DNA of 64,000 bases from Saccharophagus sp. K07 (GTDB lineage Bacteria; Pseudomonadota; Gammaproteobacteria; Pseudomonadales; Cellvibrionaceae): contig NZ_QRAI01000003.1 of NCBI RefSeq assembly GCF_014336955.1, positions 186,001 to 250,000 of the forward strand. The letters run 5' to 3'. The number at the start of each line of letters is the position of its first letter. Within the stretch, counting starts at the first letter, position 1. Position numbers and translations under genes: made by a program. A model generated the notes under the pieces. The model saw only the letters and a program-made list of their open reading frames with translations, did no database searches and was not told where the DNA came from. Shown piece after piece: positions 19,801-28,700 of the stretch.

Positions 19801-20346
19801 CTTCCCGGAACCAGTTGCATGGTGGTCGATCCGGAAACCTATGAGGAACTGCCAACCGGTGAAGCCGGTATGATTTTGATTGGCGGCGCCCAGGTAATGC
19901 AGGGCTATCTGAATAATCCGGAAAGAACCGCCAGCGTTATCAAAGAATTATTCGGCACACGCTGGTATGTCACGGGAGACAAAGGCTATATAGATGCGGA
20001 CGGATATTTGTTTATCGTCGATCGCTATTCGCGCTTCGCCAAGATAGCCGGTGAAATGGTCAGCCTCGGAGCGGTTGAAAATGCCATTCGAACTGCACTG
20101 GCCGATCCGGAAAAAGAGGTGATTGTAGTAGCCATCCCCGATGCCAAAAAAGGTGAAAAACTGGTGGCACTCTATAATGCGGATTTATCGGTGGATACTT
20201 TAAAATCGCAACTGCTGTCTGGGGGATTAAATCCTTTGGCTGTTCCATCAGATTGGATCCGCCTGGATCAATTACCAAAACTCGGCTCCGGTAAAACGGA
20301 TTTCAGCAAAGCAAAACAAATTGCGCTCGAACTGAGCCAATCATAG
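16876..20346 (+). CDS. LplT-PlsC-Aas fusion: lysophospholipid flippase / acyltransferase / acyl-ACP synthetase
   Basis: 1156-residue three-part protein, probably re-acylating lysophospholipids at the inner membrane. Residues 1-420 form a major-facilitator-type transporter like LplT (VFLNAFVDLGHKIVIQNTVF; about 12 hydrophobic segments). Residues about 430-620 are a PlsC-type acyltransferase with the H-x4-D motif in GNHISWIDW and the FPEGTISRTG block. Residues about 650-1156 are an AMP-forming acyl synthetase with the phosphate loop LFSSGSEGIPKGVMLSHKN, then EGYGATETTP, and YVTGDKGYIDADGY. In E. coli LplT and Aas (acyltransferase plus synthetase) are separate proteins; the fusion couples lipid flipping to repair. 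AAGGA precedes the ATG. Confidence 0.93.
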   Translation: MQKLRHFTGAIPFFTAVFLNAFVDLGHKIVIQNTVFKLYVGPPQVMLTALVNSLILLPFILLLYPAGFLSDKFRKTEVMRISAWAAVACTVLITLFYYLGWFWAAFAMTFLLAAQSAIYSPAKYGFIKELFGKERLGEGNGVVSALSIVAILAGIFVYSVLFESGFRAAAPLETEAEVLRAIAPIGFLLILNSLIEVVMMYRLPQQPPTGVTTAFSWPRYLSGRTFKDDMQPLLQSRLIRLSVVGLAVFWGVGQVMLAAFPAFYKETVDDDNTILVQGILACTGIGIALGSVFAGRFSRNYIETGLLPLGALGIAIGLWLLPGSSSGWAFAAIFLFVGFSGGVFIVPLNALIQYYAGNNELGKTLAANNWVQNVVMLSFLILTASFAYFGWSSKTLLQLIAVVAVIGCIYVVFQLPQSFMRFLLGYILSRRYKLTVQGMKNIPSKGGVLLLGNHISWIDWAILQLACPRPLRFVMLRSIYQRWYLKWFFDLFGCIPIDSGPRSRKALVEVAEALNRGDAVCLFPEGTISRTGHLAEFRHGYERACELAKDSVVIVPFYLRGLWGSQFSRSSPRLKANSSSTLTRDLVVAFGSPLAKDTKADVLKRRVFDLGITSWQEYVKNLPTISHAWIASAKKTGRKLAIADFSLDQELSGNQALTGSIVLARRVRTKIKEKNIGILMPTSAPGALINMAVLLAGKTVVNLNYTASREALIYAIEQAGINTIYTSTRFLRKLAQRGIQLEDLSVDLDIVDLEQLSRSISTAEKLITLLCVKFLPTSFIQSVYSFGKNADDTAAILFSSGSEGIPKGVMLSHKNIIANVKQVADVLNMEDNDAMMANLPLFHAFGLTVSQFLPLLEGCPMICHADPTDAVGGAKAIARYRATIMCGTSTFLRLYCRNTKVHPLMLDSLRVVVAGAEKLSEDVHTAFQLKFNKPIFEGYGATETTPVASVNLPDKMESETFQVQRGHKLGSVGMPLPGTSCMVVDPETYEELPTGEAGMILIGGAQVMQGYLNNPERTASVIKELFGTRWYVTGDKGYIDADGYLFIVDRYSRFAKIAGEMVSLGAVENAIRTALADPEKEVIVVAIPDAKKGEKLVALYNADLSVDTLKSQLLSGGLNPLAVPSDWIRLDQLPKLGSGKTDFSKAKQIALELSQS

Positions 20347-20363
20347 CTGTCGAAACAGCTCAA

Positions 20364-20393
20364 AATGCGGCATAAGGATAATGCCGCATTATT
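20364..20393 (+). terminator. Probable terminator of the acyltransferase fusion
   Basis: 10-bp perfect stem AATGCGGCAT / ATGCCGCATT with a 7-base loop, 18 bases after the stop. The T-tail is weak (ATTATTC). Confidence 0.6.
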
Positions 20394-20510
20394 CAAATTC
20401 CTGAGATATAACCACTTCCTCAAAATCTCCGCGCGCCAATCCTTCTCTCAAAGCGCCATAATCCCTCTCATGAAATTTAGTGTGCTATGTTAACCAAATA
20501 GACTCTCACC

Positions 20511-20547
20511 ATGCGAGATCACCTCCATTATGCGAGATTACCTCCAT
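20511..20547. repeat. 18-bp tandem duplication over the histidine kinase start
   Basis: ATGCGAGATCACCTCCAT (20511-20528) is repeated as ATGCGAGATTACCTCCAT (20530-20547) with one mismatch; the second copy ends on the first bases of the kinase ATG. It may give two alternative initiation regions. Confidence 0.8.
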
Positions 20548-22273
20548 GCACCACGGAAATCCTTTTTCTGAAAATTTCCGCATCTCTCGAATAATTGTGA
20601 TTTTTACAGCAATCACCTGCTGCGTTTTGTTAATAATTTTTACAAGGCTGATTCGACCCTATGAATTGCCGCACAAAAATCTCATCGCATTTCTATTTCT
20701 CGCGATTGCGCTATCGATGGTTGGCCTCGTCTTACTTATAGCAAGGCAATCCGCCGAAAAAGACAAAGCCCATTCGAAGAAGGAAAACAAGGATTATTGG
20801 AACGAAGCACACCTCCGAGCTCTACTAAACGCCGCACCAGATGCCATTTTTATTACGGATGGTACAGGCACCATCCATATTGCCAATGCCTTGGCGGAAA
20901 AATGGTTTGGTTATCGCAAAGATGAATTCGTCGGCAAAAAAGTGGAAATGCTGGTACCCGAGCACTTGCGACAGGCTCATATTGAGCATCGCAATCGTTA
21001 CAACCAAAACCCCAGCACGCGCATAATGGCATCCGGTACAGAACTGGTTGGTATTCGCAGTGACGGCAGCGAGTTTCCGATGGAAGTGAGTCTCAGCCCC
21101 TCGATGTTTGGTGGTGAGCTTTGGATAACGGCGTCGGTGCGCGATATCACCCTGCGCAAAGAAATGGAGCTCGCCAAGCTCCATGCGCAGACTCGCCTGA
21201 GTGAGCTGGTCACCAATTTGCCAGTTGGCGTTTTTCGCATCTGCGACAGTGATCTTGCACACTTTCAAGAGGTGAACCCGGCGATGGTGACGATTTTCGC
21301 GGCGCAATCGGCCTCACAATTATTGGCGTCCTCTCTGGAATCACTTTTTTTCGACCACAAAGATTGGTCGACCTATACAGCGCGCATGGCACAGCAGTTT
21401 CATCTGAACTCTCTAGAGTTTCGCTTCCGCCGCTTAAACGGTGAAGATTTTTTTGGTTTTCTCACGATCGCAGCCAATACCATCAATGGTGAAACCGTCT
21501 ACGACGGCATTCTGGAAGACATAACGGAACGCAAACAGCAAAGTGAACGCATAGGTACACTTAATAAAGATTTGGAGCGGCGCAAAACACAACTGGAACA
21601 GATCAACCAGGAATTGGAATCTTTTAGCTATTCCGTATCCCACGATTTGCGTGCACCGCTGCGCGCCATGGATGGATTCTCAAGCACCTTGTTAACGGAT
21701 TATCAAGATCAGCTCGACGAGCGCGGACGCGATCGTCTCTTACGTATACGCAGCGCGGCTCAGCGCATGGCGACCTTAATCGACGACCTTTTGAATTTAT
21801 CGCGGGTCTCCCGCACTGAAATTGCATGGACTCCTGCTAATTTAAGCGAACTGGCAAATGGAATCATCAATGATTTACGCCAAGCGAACCCAGAGCGCAA
21901 AATGGAGGTAAAAATTCAGCCCGACATGCAAGTTAAAGGTGACGTGCGTTTGTTGGGCATTGCCTTGACAAACTTGTTCAACAATGCCTGGAAATTCAGC
22001 GGCAAAACATCCAATGCCACTATCGAGTTCGGCTGCGAACGACAAAATGACCAAACTGTGTATTTCCTAAGGGATAACGGAGCGGGTTTCGAGATGGAAT
22101 ATGCCGGCAAGTTATTCGGCGCTTTTCAGCGTTTGCATGATATAGGCGAATTTCCCGGCTCCGGTATAGGACTCGCCACAGTACAGCGCATTATCCATAA
22201 ACACGGCGGCCGCGTATGGGCGACCGGCGAGGTGAACAAGGGCGCGACTTTTTATTTCACCCTCAAAAGTTAA
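20546..22273 (+). CDS. Membrane PAS-domain sensor histidine kinase
   Basis: 575 residues. Two N-terminal membrane segments (about residues 12-35 and 45-70), then PAS domain 1 (AAPDAIFITDGTGTIHIAN, about 85-205), PAS domain 2 (about 215-335), a coiled linker, a HisKA domain with the phosphohistidine in YSVSHDLRAPLRAMDGF near residue 365, and an ATPase domain with LFNNAWKFS, DNGAGFEMEYAGKLFGAFQR and GSGIGLATV. The HisKA/ATPase type matches bacteriophytochrome-like kinases that pair with single-domain CheY-like regulators, and such a regulator follows. The ATG at 20546 starts MHHGNPFSENF; a GTG at 20480 in frame is less likely. The stimulus is unknown. Confidence 0.9.
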   Translation: MHHGNPFSENFRISRIIVIFTAITCCVLLIIFTRLIRPYELPHKNLIAFLFLAIALSMVGLVLLIARQSAEKDKAHSKKENKDYWNEAHLRALLNAAPDAIFITDGTGTIHIANALAEKWFGYRKDEFVGKKVEMLVPEHLRQAHIEHRNRYNQNPSTRIMASGTELVGIRSDGSEFPMEVSLSPSMFGGELWITASVRDITLRKEMELAKLHAQTRLSELVTNLPVGVFRICDSDLAHFQEVNPAMVTIFAAQSASQLLASSLESLFFDHKDWSTYTARMAQQFHLNSLEFRFRRLNGEDFFGFLTIAANTINGETVYDGILEDITERKQQSERIGTLNKDLERRKTQLEQINQELESFSYSVSHDLRAPLRAMDGFSSTLLTDYQDQLDERGRDRLLRIRSAAQRMATLIDDLLNLSRVSRTEIAWTPANLSELANGIINDLRQANPERKMEVKIQPDMQVKGDVRLLGIALTNLFNNAWKFSGKTSNATIEFGCERQNDQTVYFLRDNGAGFEMEYAGKLFGAFQRLHDIGEFPGSGIGLATVQRIIHKHGGRVWATGEVNKGATFYFTLKS

Positions 22274-22353
22274 TTGAGCGAAGCGGGATCGGTACCGGGT
22301 TTTGGCTATCCAATATTTAATTTAACCAATCAATAGGCAACCTGGCGAAACTC

Positions 22354-22794
22354 ATGAACAGCAAAACGATTTTATTGGTAGAGGACAACCCGGACGACGA
22401 GCTTCTCACCCTTGACGCGCTGAAAGCGAATCACGTTGGCAATGCGGTGATTGTTGCGCGCAATGGTGTGGAAGCGCTGGATTATATGTTCGGCACAGGA
22501 AAGTTTTCCGGGCGCGACGTCACGGACCAACCGGCGGTGGTGCTTCTCGACCTGAAGCTTCCCAAAATCGACGGACTGGAGGTTTTGCATTTGATTCGCG
22601 CAGACGAGCGCACCAAATTTCAGCCTGTGGTTATTCTCACTTCATCCAATGAAGATGAAGATCGTATTCGCGGCTATAAACTCGGCGCCAACAGTTATGT
22701 GCGCAAACCGGTGGATTTTGATGAGTTTCTCAAGGCGGCAGGCCAACTCGGCCTTTATTGGCTGCTGTTGAATCAACCTCCACCGCATTATTGA
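22354..22794 (+). CDS. CheY-like single-domain response regulator
   Basis: 146 residues, receiver domain only. Acidic pair in LLVEDNPDDELL, phospho-acceptor Asp in VVLLDLKLPKIDG, Thr/Ser in VILTSSNEDED and Lys in YVRKPVDF. It is of the Rcp1 type that receives phosphate from phytochrome-like kinases. It lies 80 bases after the PAS kinase and 31 bases before the GGDEF/EAL gene, so the three genes likely form an operon and phosphorelay. Confidence 0.92.
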   Translation: MNSKTILLVEDNPDDELLTLDALKANHVGNAVIVARNGVEALDYMFGTGKFSGRDVTDQPAVVLLDLKLPKIDGLEVLHLIRADERTKFQPVVILTSSNEDEDRIRGYKLGANSYVRKPVDFDEFLKAAGQLGLYWLLLNQPPPHY

Positions 22795-22825
22795 TAAATG
22801 GCTTAGGAAATAGAAGGGCGACGTC

Positions 22826-25309
22826 ATGAATAATAAAAATGATTCCATGAACGGCCATCACAACCCAGCAGAAGAGGCAATTCCTCTGCGGGTGCTGATT
22901 CTTGAAGACGATGAAAATGATGCTCTGCTGCTGATCGACAGCCTGAAAAATTCGGGTTATCAGCTGGAATGGCAGAGAGTCGATTCCGAGCCAGCGATGC
23001 TCGAAGCCTTGCAAAAACCGTGGGACATTATCCTGTCCGATTACTCCATGCCAGGGTTCAGCGGCACTCGCGCACTGGGAATATTGCGCGAGCAAAACCT
23101 CGATCTGCCCTTTATTTTCGTCTCCGGCACCATGGGCGAAGACGCAGCCGTCGCGGCCATGAAGGCCGGTGCAAAGGATTATGTGATGAAGGGCAATTTA
23201 AAACGGTTGTTGCCCACCATCGACCGCGAATTACACGAAGCCAAACTGCGCCGTGAGCGCGGCGAATCGGAAGAAAATTTGCGCAAATTGTCCGTTGCCA
23301 TAGCGCAAAGCAAAGATGGTATTTGCATTACTGATCGCGATGGTTTTGTTGAATATGTCAACCCGGCATTCGAAGAACTCACCGGCTATACGCTGACTGA
23401 ATTAAAAGGTAAGCAGCCGTTATTTCTTTATCAGAATCCGCACCCCACCAAAAATCATCTGCACAAAGCACCTTTCTGGATTTCACAATCCCTTAAAGTC
23501 CAGCGTCTCACCTGTGTCACTCATAAAAGAAATGGCAATCCTTTTTGTGAAGAAAGGGTTATATCACCGCTCTTGGATGAAAAAGGCGAAATCAGTCATT
23601 TTGTTTCTACCAGTCGGGATATCACAGAAAAAATATTAGCCGAAGAAGGTCGCAGACGCCTGGCCAATATTTTGGAGGCGACGCCGGACGTTGTTTGCAT
23701 TATGCAGCCAACTGATCGTTTGTGGTATTTGAATTCAGCTGGCTATAAAACACTGGAAATTCCTGACAATGTAGACATCAGAGGAAGTCGTCTTGAGGAA
23801 TATCTGCCACAACAATTTCTCCACCTGCTAAATAAAGTACTGCCAGAAATTTTAGAGCGCGGCAGTTGGTCCGGCGAAGCCTATTTGCCTTGCCGAGGCA
23901 TAGATAACCCCTATTCTCTGGTTATTCTGGCACATAAAAATACAACCGGCCGAGTGAAATATTTGTCAGTGATCGCGCGCGATATCTCAGAGCGGAAACA
24001 GTTCGAGATCGAATTACAACATCGGGCCACTCACGACGCGCTCACCCAATTGCCCAATCGTTTTCTGTTGCTCGATCGCGTCCGCTCGGCCCTCCAACAG
24101 GCGCAAAGGAATAAAAATCAGGTCGCGGTTCTGTTTATCGATCTGGATAATTTCAAACGCGTCAATGACAGCCTGGGCCACGCCGCTGGTGATGATTTTC
24201 TTGCGCAAATTGCCGCACGCTTGCGCAAATGTTTACGACCTCAGGATACAGTTGCGCGACACGGCGGCGATGAATTCACCATTATTCTGTCTGAGGTGCG
24301 CGATACCAGTAATGTCTTATCCGTTGTCAGTAAATTAAAACACGAATTTTCCCGACCGATTGTTGTGGAAGGCAATGAAATTTACGCGACTTTTAGCACC
24401 GGAATTTCACTGTATCCGCACGACGGCAATCAGCCGGAAGAACTCTTGCGCCACGCAGATACCGCAATGTACAAAGCCAAAAATGCGGGATCCAATCAGT
24501 ATAGTTTTTACGCCCCCGAGATGAATGCGCGCAGTCGCGAAATTCTCGCGCTGGAAGCCGAATTGCGTCGCGCCATCGAGCTGGAAGAATTCAGTTTGTT
24601 CTATCAACCACAACTCGATCTGCGCACAGGCCGCGCCATAGGATTGGAAGCGCTGATTCGCTGGCAGCACGCCAGCCGCGGCATTGTTCCCCCTGGGGAA
24701 TTTGTCGGCTTGCTGGAAAATTCCGGTCTGATTGTGCCGGTCGGCGAATGGATTATTCGCCAAGCTTGCATACAGCACCGGCAGCTGCGGGAAAAAGGAC
24801 TCGGCGATATTCGCATTTCCGTGAATGTATCCGCCTTGCAATTCAATGATCAAAAATTTCTCGAAAAAGTGCATAGATTATTGCAAGAAGAGGATATGCC
24901 ACCCGATAAACTCGAACTCGAAATTACCGAAAATATTTTGATGAAGAATCCGGATACTACTGTCGATATGCTTTATGCCTTACGCGAATTAGGCGTCCGC
25001 AGTGCAATTGATGACTTTGGCACTGGCTATTCATCTCTCAGCTATCTGAAAAAATTTCCCATCAATCTGCTCAAGATCGACCAGACCTTCGTACGCGATC
25101 TGCAGAAAAACGAAGGTGATTCCGCCATTATCGAAATCAGCATCACCCTTGCACAAAAGTTGAATCTGGAAATCGTGGCGGAAGGTGTCGAAACCGAAAC
25201 GCAATTAAATTTTCTGCGCGACAGCCAATGCGGCATAGCTCAGGGATACTTTGTCAGCAAACCCATGCCTGCGGCCGTGATGACGGAGTGGTTGCAAACA
25301 CGTCACTAG
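22826..25309 (+). CDS. REC-PAS-PAS-GGDEF-EAL cyclic-di-GMP turnover protein
   Basis: 827-residue cytoplasmic protein. Receiver domain at about 20-140 (LEDDENDALL; phospho-Asp in IILSDYSMPGFSG). Two PAS domains at about 150-270 and 280-395. GGDEF domain with ARHGGDEF near residue 478 and an inhibitory-site RPQD five residues before it. EAL domain from about 575 with GLEALIRW, VNVSALQF, LEITENILM, IDDFGTGYSS, KIDQTF, EGVET and AQGYF. All residues needed for both cyclase and phosphodiesterase activity appear intact, so direction may be set by phosphorylation and PAS input. Probable output of the upstream kinase. Confidence 0.93.
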   Translation: MNNKNDSMNGHHNPAEEAIPLRVLILEDDENDALLLIDSLKNSGYQLEWQRVDSEPAMLEALQKPWDIILSDYSMPGFSGTRALGILREQNLDLPFIFVSGTMGEDAAVAAMKAGAKDYVMKGNLKRLLPTIDRELHEAKLRRERGESEENLRKLSVAIAQSKDGICITDRDGFVEYVNPAFEELTGYTLTELKGKQPLFLYQNPHPTKNHLHKAPFWISQSLKVQRLTCVTHKRNGNPFCEERVISPLLDEKGEISHFVSTSRDITEKILAEEGRRRLANILEATPDVVCIMQPTDRLWYLNSAGYKTLEIPDNVDIRGSRLEEYLPQQFLHLLNKVLPEILERGSWSGEAYLPCRGIDNPYSLVILAHKNTTGRVKYLSVIARDISERKQFEIELQHRATHDALTQLPNRFLLLDRVRSALQQAQRNKNQVAVLFIDLDNFKRVNDSLGHAAGDDFLAQIAARLRKCLRPQDTVARHGGDEFTIILSEVRDTSNVLSVVSKLKHEFSRPIVVEGNEIYATFSTGISLYPHDGNQPEELLRHADTAMYKAKNAGSNQYSFYAPEMNARSREILALEAELRRAIELEEFSLFYQPQLDLRTGRAIGLEALIRWQHASRGIVPPGEFVGLLENSGLIVPVGEWIIRQACIQHRQLREKGLGDIRISVNVSALQFNDQKFLEKVHRLLQEEDMPPDKLELEITENILMKNPDTTVDMLYALRELGVRSAIDDFGTGYSSLSYLKKFPINLLKIDQTFVRDLQKNEGDSAIIEISITLAQKLNLEIVAEGVETETQLNFLRDSQCGIAQGYFVSKPMPAAVMTEWLQTRH

Positions 25310-25398
25310 ACATAAATCGTGGTTTATTATGGAAAGGCCTTTAATTATTACTGTCCAATAGCCAAACTTAGATTTTATTTGTCGCTTAGGTGTTATCG

Positions 25399-25725
25399 AT
25401 GGCCGCCATAGTCCCTATCTTGAAAGCTCTTTTGCCGCATGTGGCTCAAATTGCCACAGTGGCCATTCCCGCATTTACCAAAAAAGAGGATGTCAAAGCC
25501 GATCCATTGATCGCACAGCAAATCGAGGAACTGCAGGCGGCGGCCACACGCAATGCGGAATCCATTCATTCGCTCGCCGATAAACTGCAGCAAACCATTC
25601 AGGGAATTGAGCTGGCGGCGGAAAAACTGGAACGGGATATGACGCGCATGCGCCGCTTGTTGATGTTGTCCTGGTCGCTGAGTGCGGTGGCAATTATCGC
25701 TGCGGTGGTGGCTTTGTATATTTAG
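25399..25725 (+). CDS. Small tail-anchored coiled-coil protein, function unknown
   Basis: 108 residues and no recognised family. The N-terminus is weakly hydrophobic (ILKALLPHVAQIATVAIPAF). The middle (residues about 35-85) is a predicted coiled coil (AQQIEELQAAATRNAESIHS; IELAAEKLERDMTRMRR). The last 22 residues form a membrane segment (LLMLSWSLSAVAIIAAVVAL). No signal peptide, so probably tail-anchored in the inner membrane with the coil in the cytoplasm. A GTG three codons upstream (25390) is an alternative start. It follows the c-di-GMP gene by about 90 bases on the same strand and converges on the propeller kinase. Confidence 0.7.
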   Translation: MAAIVPILKALLPHVAQIATVAIPAFTKKEDVKADPLIAQQIEELQAAATRNAESIHSLADKLQQTIQGIELAAEKLERDMTRMRRLLMLSWSLSAVAIIAAVVALYI

Positions 25726-25739
25726 AACACCGGCCCTGA

Positions 25740-25764
25740 AACGGAGTGGCGCGTCCACTCCGTT
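25740..25764. terminator. Hairpin between convergent genes
   Basis: Perfect stem AACGGAGTGG / CCACTCCGTT with a 5-base loop, between the stops of the coiled-coil gene and the propeller kinase. There is no long T run on either side, so function as terminator is likely but not certain. Confidence 0.5.
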
Positions 25765-25768
25765 CGGG

Positions 25769-28700
25769 TTATTCCCAAATCAAAGGTTTGTCTTCGATGC
25801 TCGACATCAAAGTCAGCGAACCATCGGCAACCGCAGCTGGGATATCCGCATGAACTTCTTCGAAGGTACGAATTTCCTTTTCATGATTGCCGCATACACC
25901 CACCCAGGCGTTGCGGCGGGTTTTCTTCGCGGCGTAAAGACAGGCATCAGCAATTTCCACCACCTGCTCCCATGAATAAGCATCCACCGCCTGCGGATAG
26001 AAGGGGTAACAGGCAAAACCAATCGAACAGGTAACCTTGATCTTGGCGTCACCCCCAATTTCAAAATCGGTTTGTTCAACTTCACGGCGGAAGCGCTCGG
26101 CGAGGTTGGTAACGGCATCGCGATCAAAGAAACGTACGACTATTAAAAACTCTTCGCCGCCCCAGCGAATCAAGTGGTCGGATTCGCGGAACACCTTTTT
26201 CATGATCGACGCGAATTTTTTCAGAATCAGGTCGCCAGCGTTATGGCCATAGGTGTCGTTCACCGGTTTAAAGTGATCTATATCGAGCAGCAAAAATAGC
26301 AGATCGGCATCTTTCGGATAGGCCTGACGTGCCTGGGCAACCTGGTAGCGGCGCTTGCACAATGCTATATCACCCTGCAGGTATTTGATCAGGTGACGAC
26401 GGTTGTGCAGTTGCGTGAGCTGATCGGTGTAGCTGATTTCTTCCAGCTTCTGATTTTGCCGGCGCAAGGCTTCCAACATGCGCGCTTTCGACACAGCGGA
26501 AATCGCGTGCACTTCCAGACGGGAAAACAACTCTCGATCGCGCTCGGTAAAACTTCCGCCACCAACCGGATGAGCAAACACCAGCAGCGCGGCCAACTGA
26601 TTTTCCGCTTCGATCGCCATCACCAAAGCGCTGCCCAATGAACCTTTCGTTTGCACGACTTTATCGATTCGCTCCTGATCGACTATCTGGACGCCGTATT
26701 TCAGGCCTAAAGTACCGTCCGGCCTTGTCAGATATTTAACTGGAATACTGGTAGGAAAAACCTGAGAAATCGCGTTATCGCCATAAATGGATATCAGGTT
26801 GTAGGCATTGCCATTCTCATTTAACAACCAGAATGCGCCGGCGACCTGATCGTTCAACAATTTCGCCGATTCCTTCAGCAGAATGCGCGCCAGCCCTTCC
26901 AAACTGCTCTGACGGTTGATCAGACTGACGATGGTATCAACCGTTTCAAGGGATTTTTGCGCTTCGCGCAAAGTGTTGGTTCGCTCTTCGACGATATTTT
27001 CCAGATTGCGCGTAACGTCCATCAAAAGCAGATGAGTTTTGGTGCGCGATAACAATTCGTTTTTGGAAACCGGTTTGATCAGGAAGTCGTTGCCGCCGGC
27101 GACAAAACCCGCCACCAGATCCGACGCCAAATGTTTGGCGGTGATGAAAATAATTGGCAGTTCGTGCACCGGTTTTATCGCGCGAATTTGCATTGCGGCT
27201 TCATAACCCGTCATGCGCGGCATCATCACGTCCAACAGCACCAGATCCACCGAATCATCGGATTTGATCTTCTCCACCGCCTCCTGGCCGTTGGAAGCTT
27301 CCGATATCCGGTAGTTATGCAGCGACAACTGGCCGATCAAAACCTGCCGGTTAATCGAGTCATCATCCACCACCAGAATATGAAACTTGCCGTGATCCAT
27401 ATTGGGCGATTCGGTGACCACAACTTCGTTGTCGGAGAAAACATCCACCACGGAATTCAACCGCACTGCCGAAGCGCTTTCGCGCTGTTGATGCGCAACC
27501 GGCTGGTCGGAAATCTTCAAGGTGAAACGGAAGGTGGAACCCTTATCGAGTTCCGACACCACAGAAATAGTGCCGCCGTGCAATTCGATCAGGTTTTTCG
27601 CCACCGCTAGGCCAAGTCCGGTGCCTTCATACTCACGCGCCGCGTCGCCGCGAGCTTGAGTGAAAGATTCAAAAATGGACCCGAGATCAGACTCGGGTAT
27701 GCCTATACCCGTATCTTCCACATAAACCGTTAAAGTCTTTTCGTCCCACTCTGCTTGAATGCGCACGTGGCCGGTAAAGGTGAATTTGATGGCATTGCCG
27801 ATCAGGTTGTAGAGAATCTGCTGCAGGCGGTCTTCATCGGCGAGCACCGGCGGCATATCTTCCGGCAAGTCATTGATCAGCTGGATACTCTTTTTATCCG
27901 CCAAGGGTTTGGACATGATGCAGACGGCATCACACACATTGGCGAAGTTGGTCGGCGCCAAACGCAATTCAATGCCGTGATTTTTGATTTTGGAGAAATC
28001 CAGAATGTCATTGATCAGGTTCGACAGGCGGCGGCCACTGCCAGCGATCATCTTCAAGTAATTGCGGACTTTTTCTGACATCTCCGCCGCAGGATCATCG
28101 ATTAGAGACTCCGTCAGGCCGATAATGCCGTTGAGCGGTGTGCGCAATTCGTGGGATGTATTGGCAAGGAATTCGTCTTTGAGTTTGTCGATCGCCCGCA
28201 GATGCGCGACTTTTTGTTTCTCAAACTCCACTTTGCGACGCTGGGATTGCACAAAGGCATACACAATTGCCGCCGCAATCAGGACATAAATGCAGTAGGC
28301 CCACCAGGTACGCCAGGGCGGCGGCAGGACGGTGATATGAATGGAGCGCCCTTCTTCGTTCCACACACCATTGTTATTGGAGCCCTTCACCGTAAAAACA
28401 TAATTGCCGGGATTGAGATTGGTGTAAGTGGCGCTGAGATTGCGTCCGGCGTTGATCCATTGATCGTCAAATCCCTGCAGGCGATAGGTGTACTCATTCG
28501 CGGCGGAATTGCGGTAGCTCAAGGCCGCAAAATGGATGGAGAACATCGACTTTTTGTAATCCAGCACAATTCGGTCGGTGTACTGGATATGCTTTTCCAG
28601 CAGCGCACCGCCTATCTCGACTTCCTGGTTGAACACTTGGAACGAGGTTAAAACCAAGGGCGGCACCAGGGTGTTGTCTTTAACCTCTGCCGGGCGGAAA

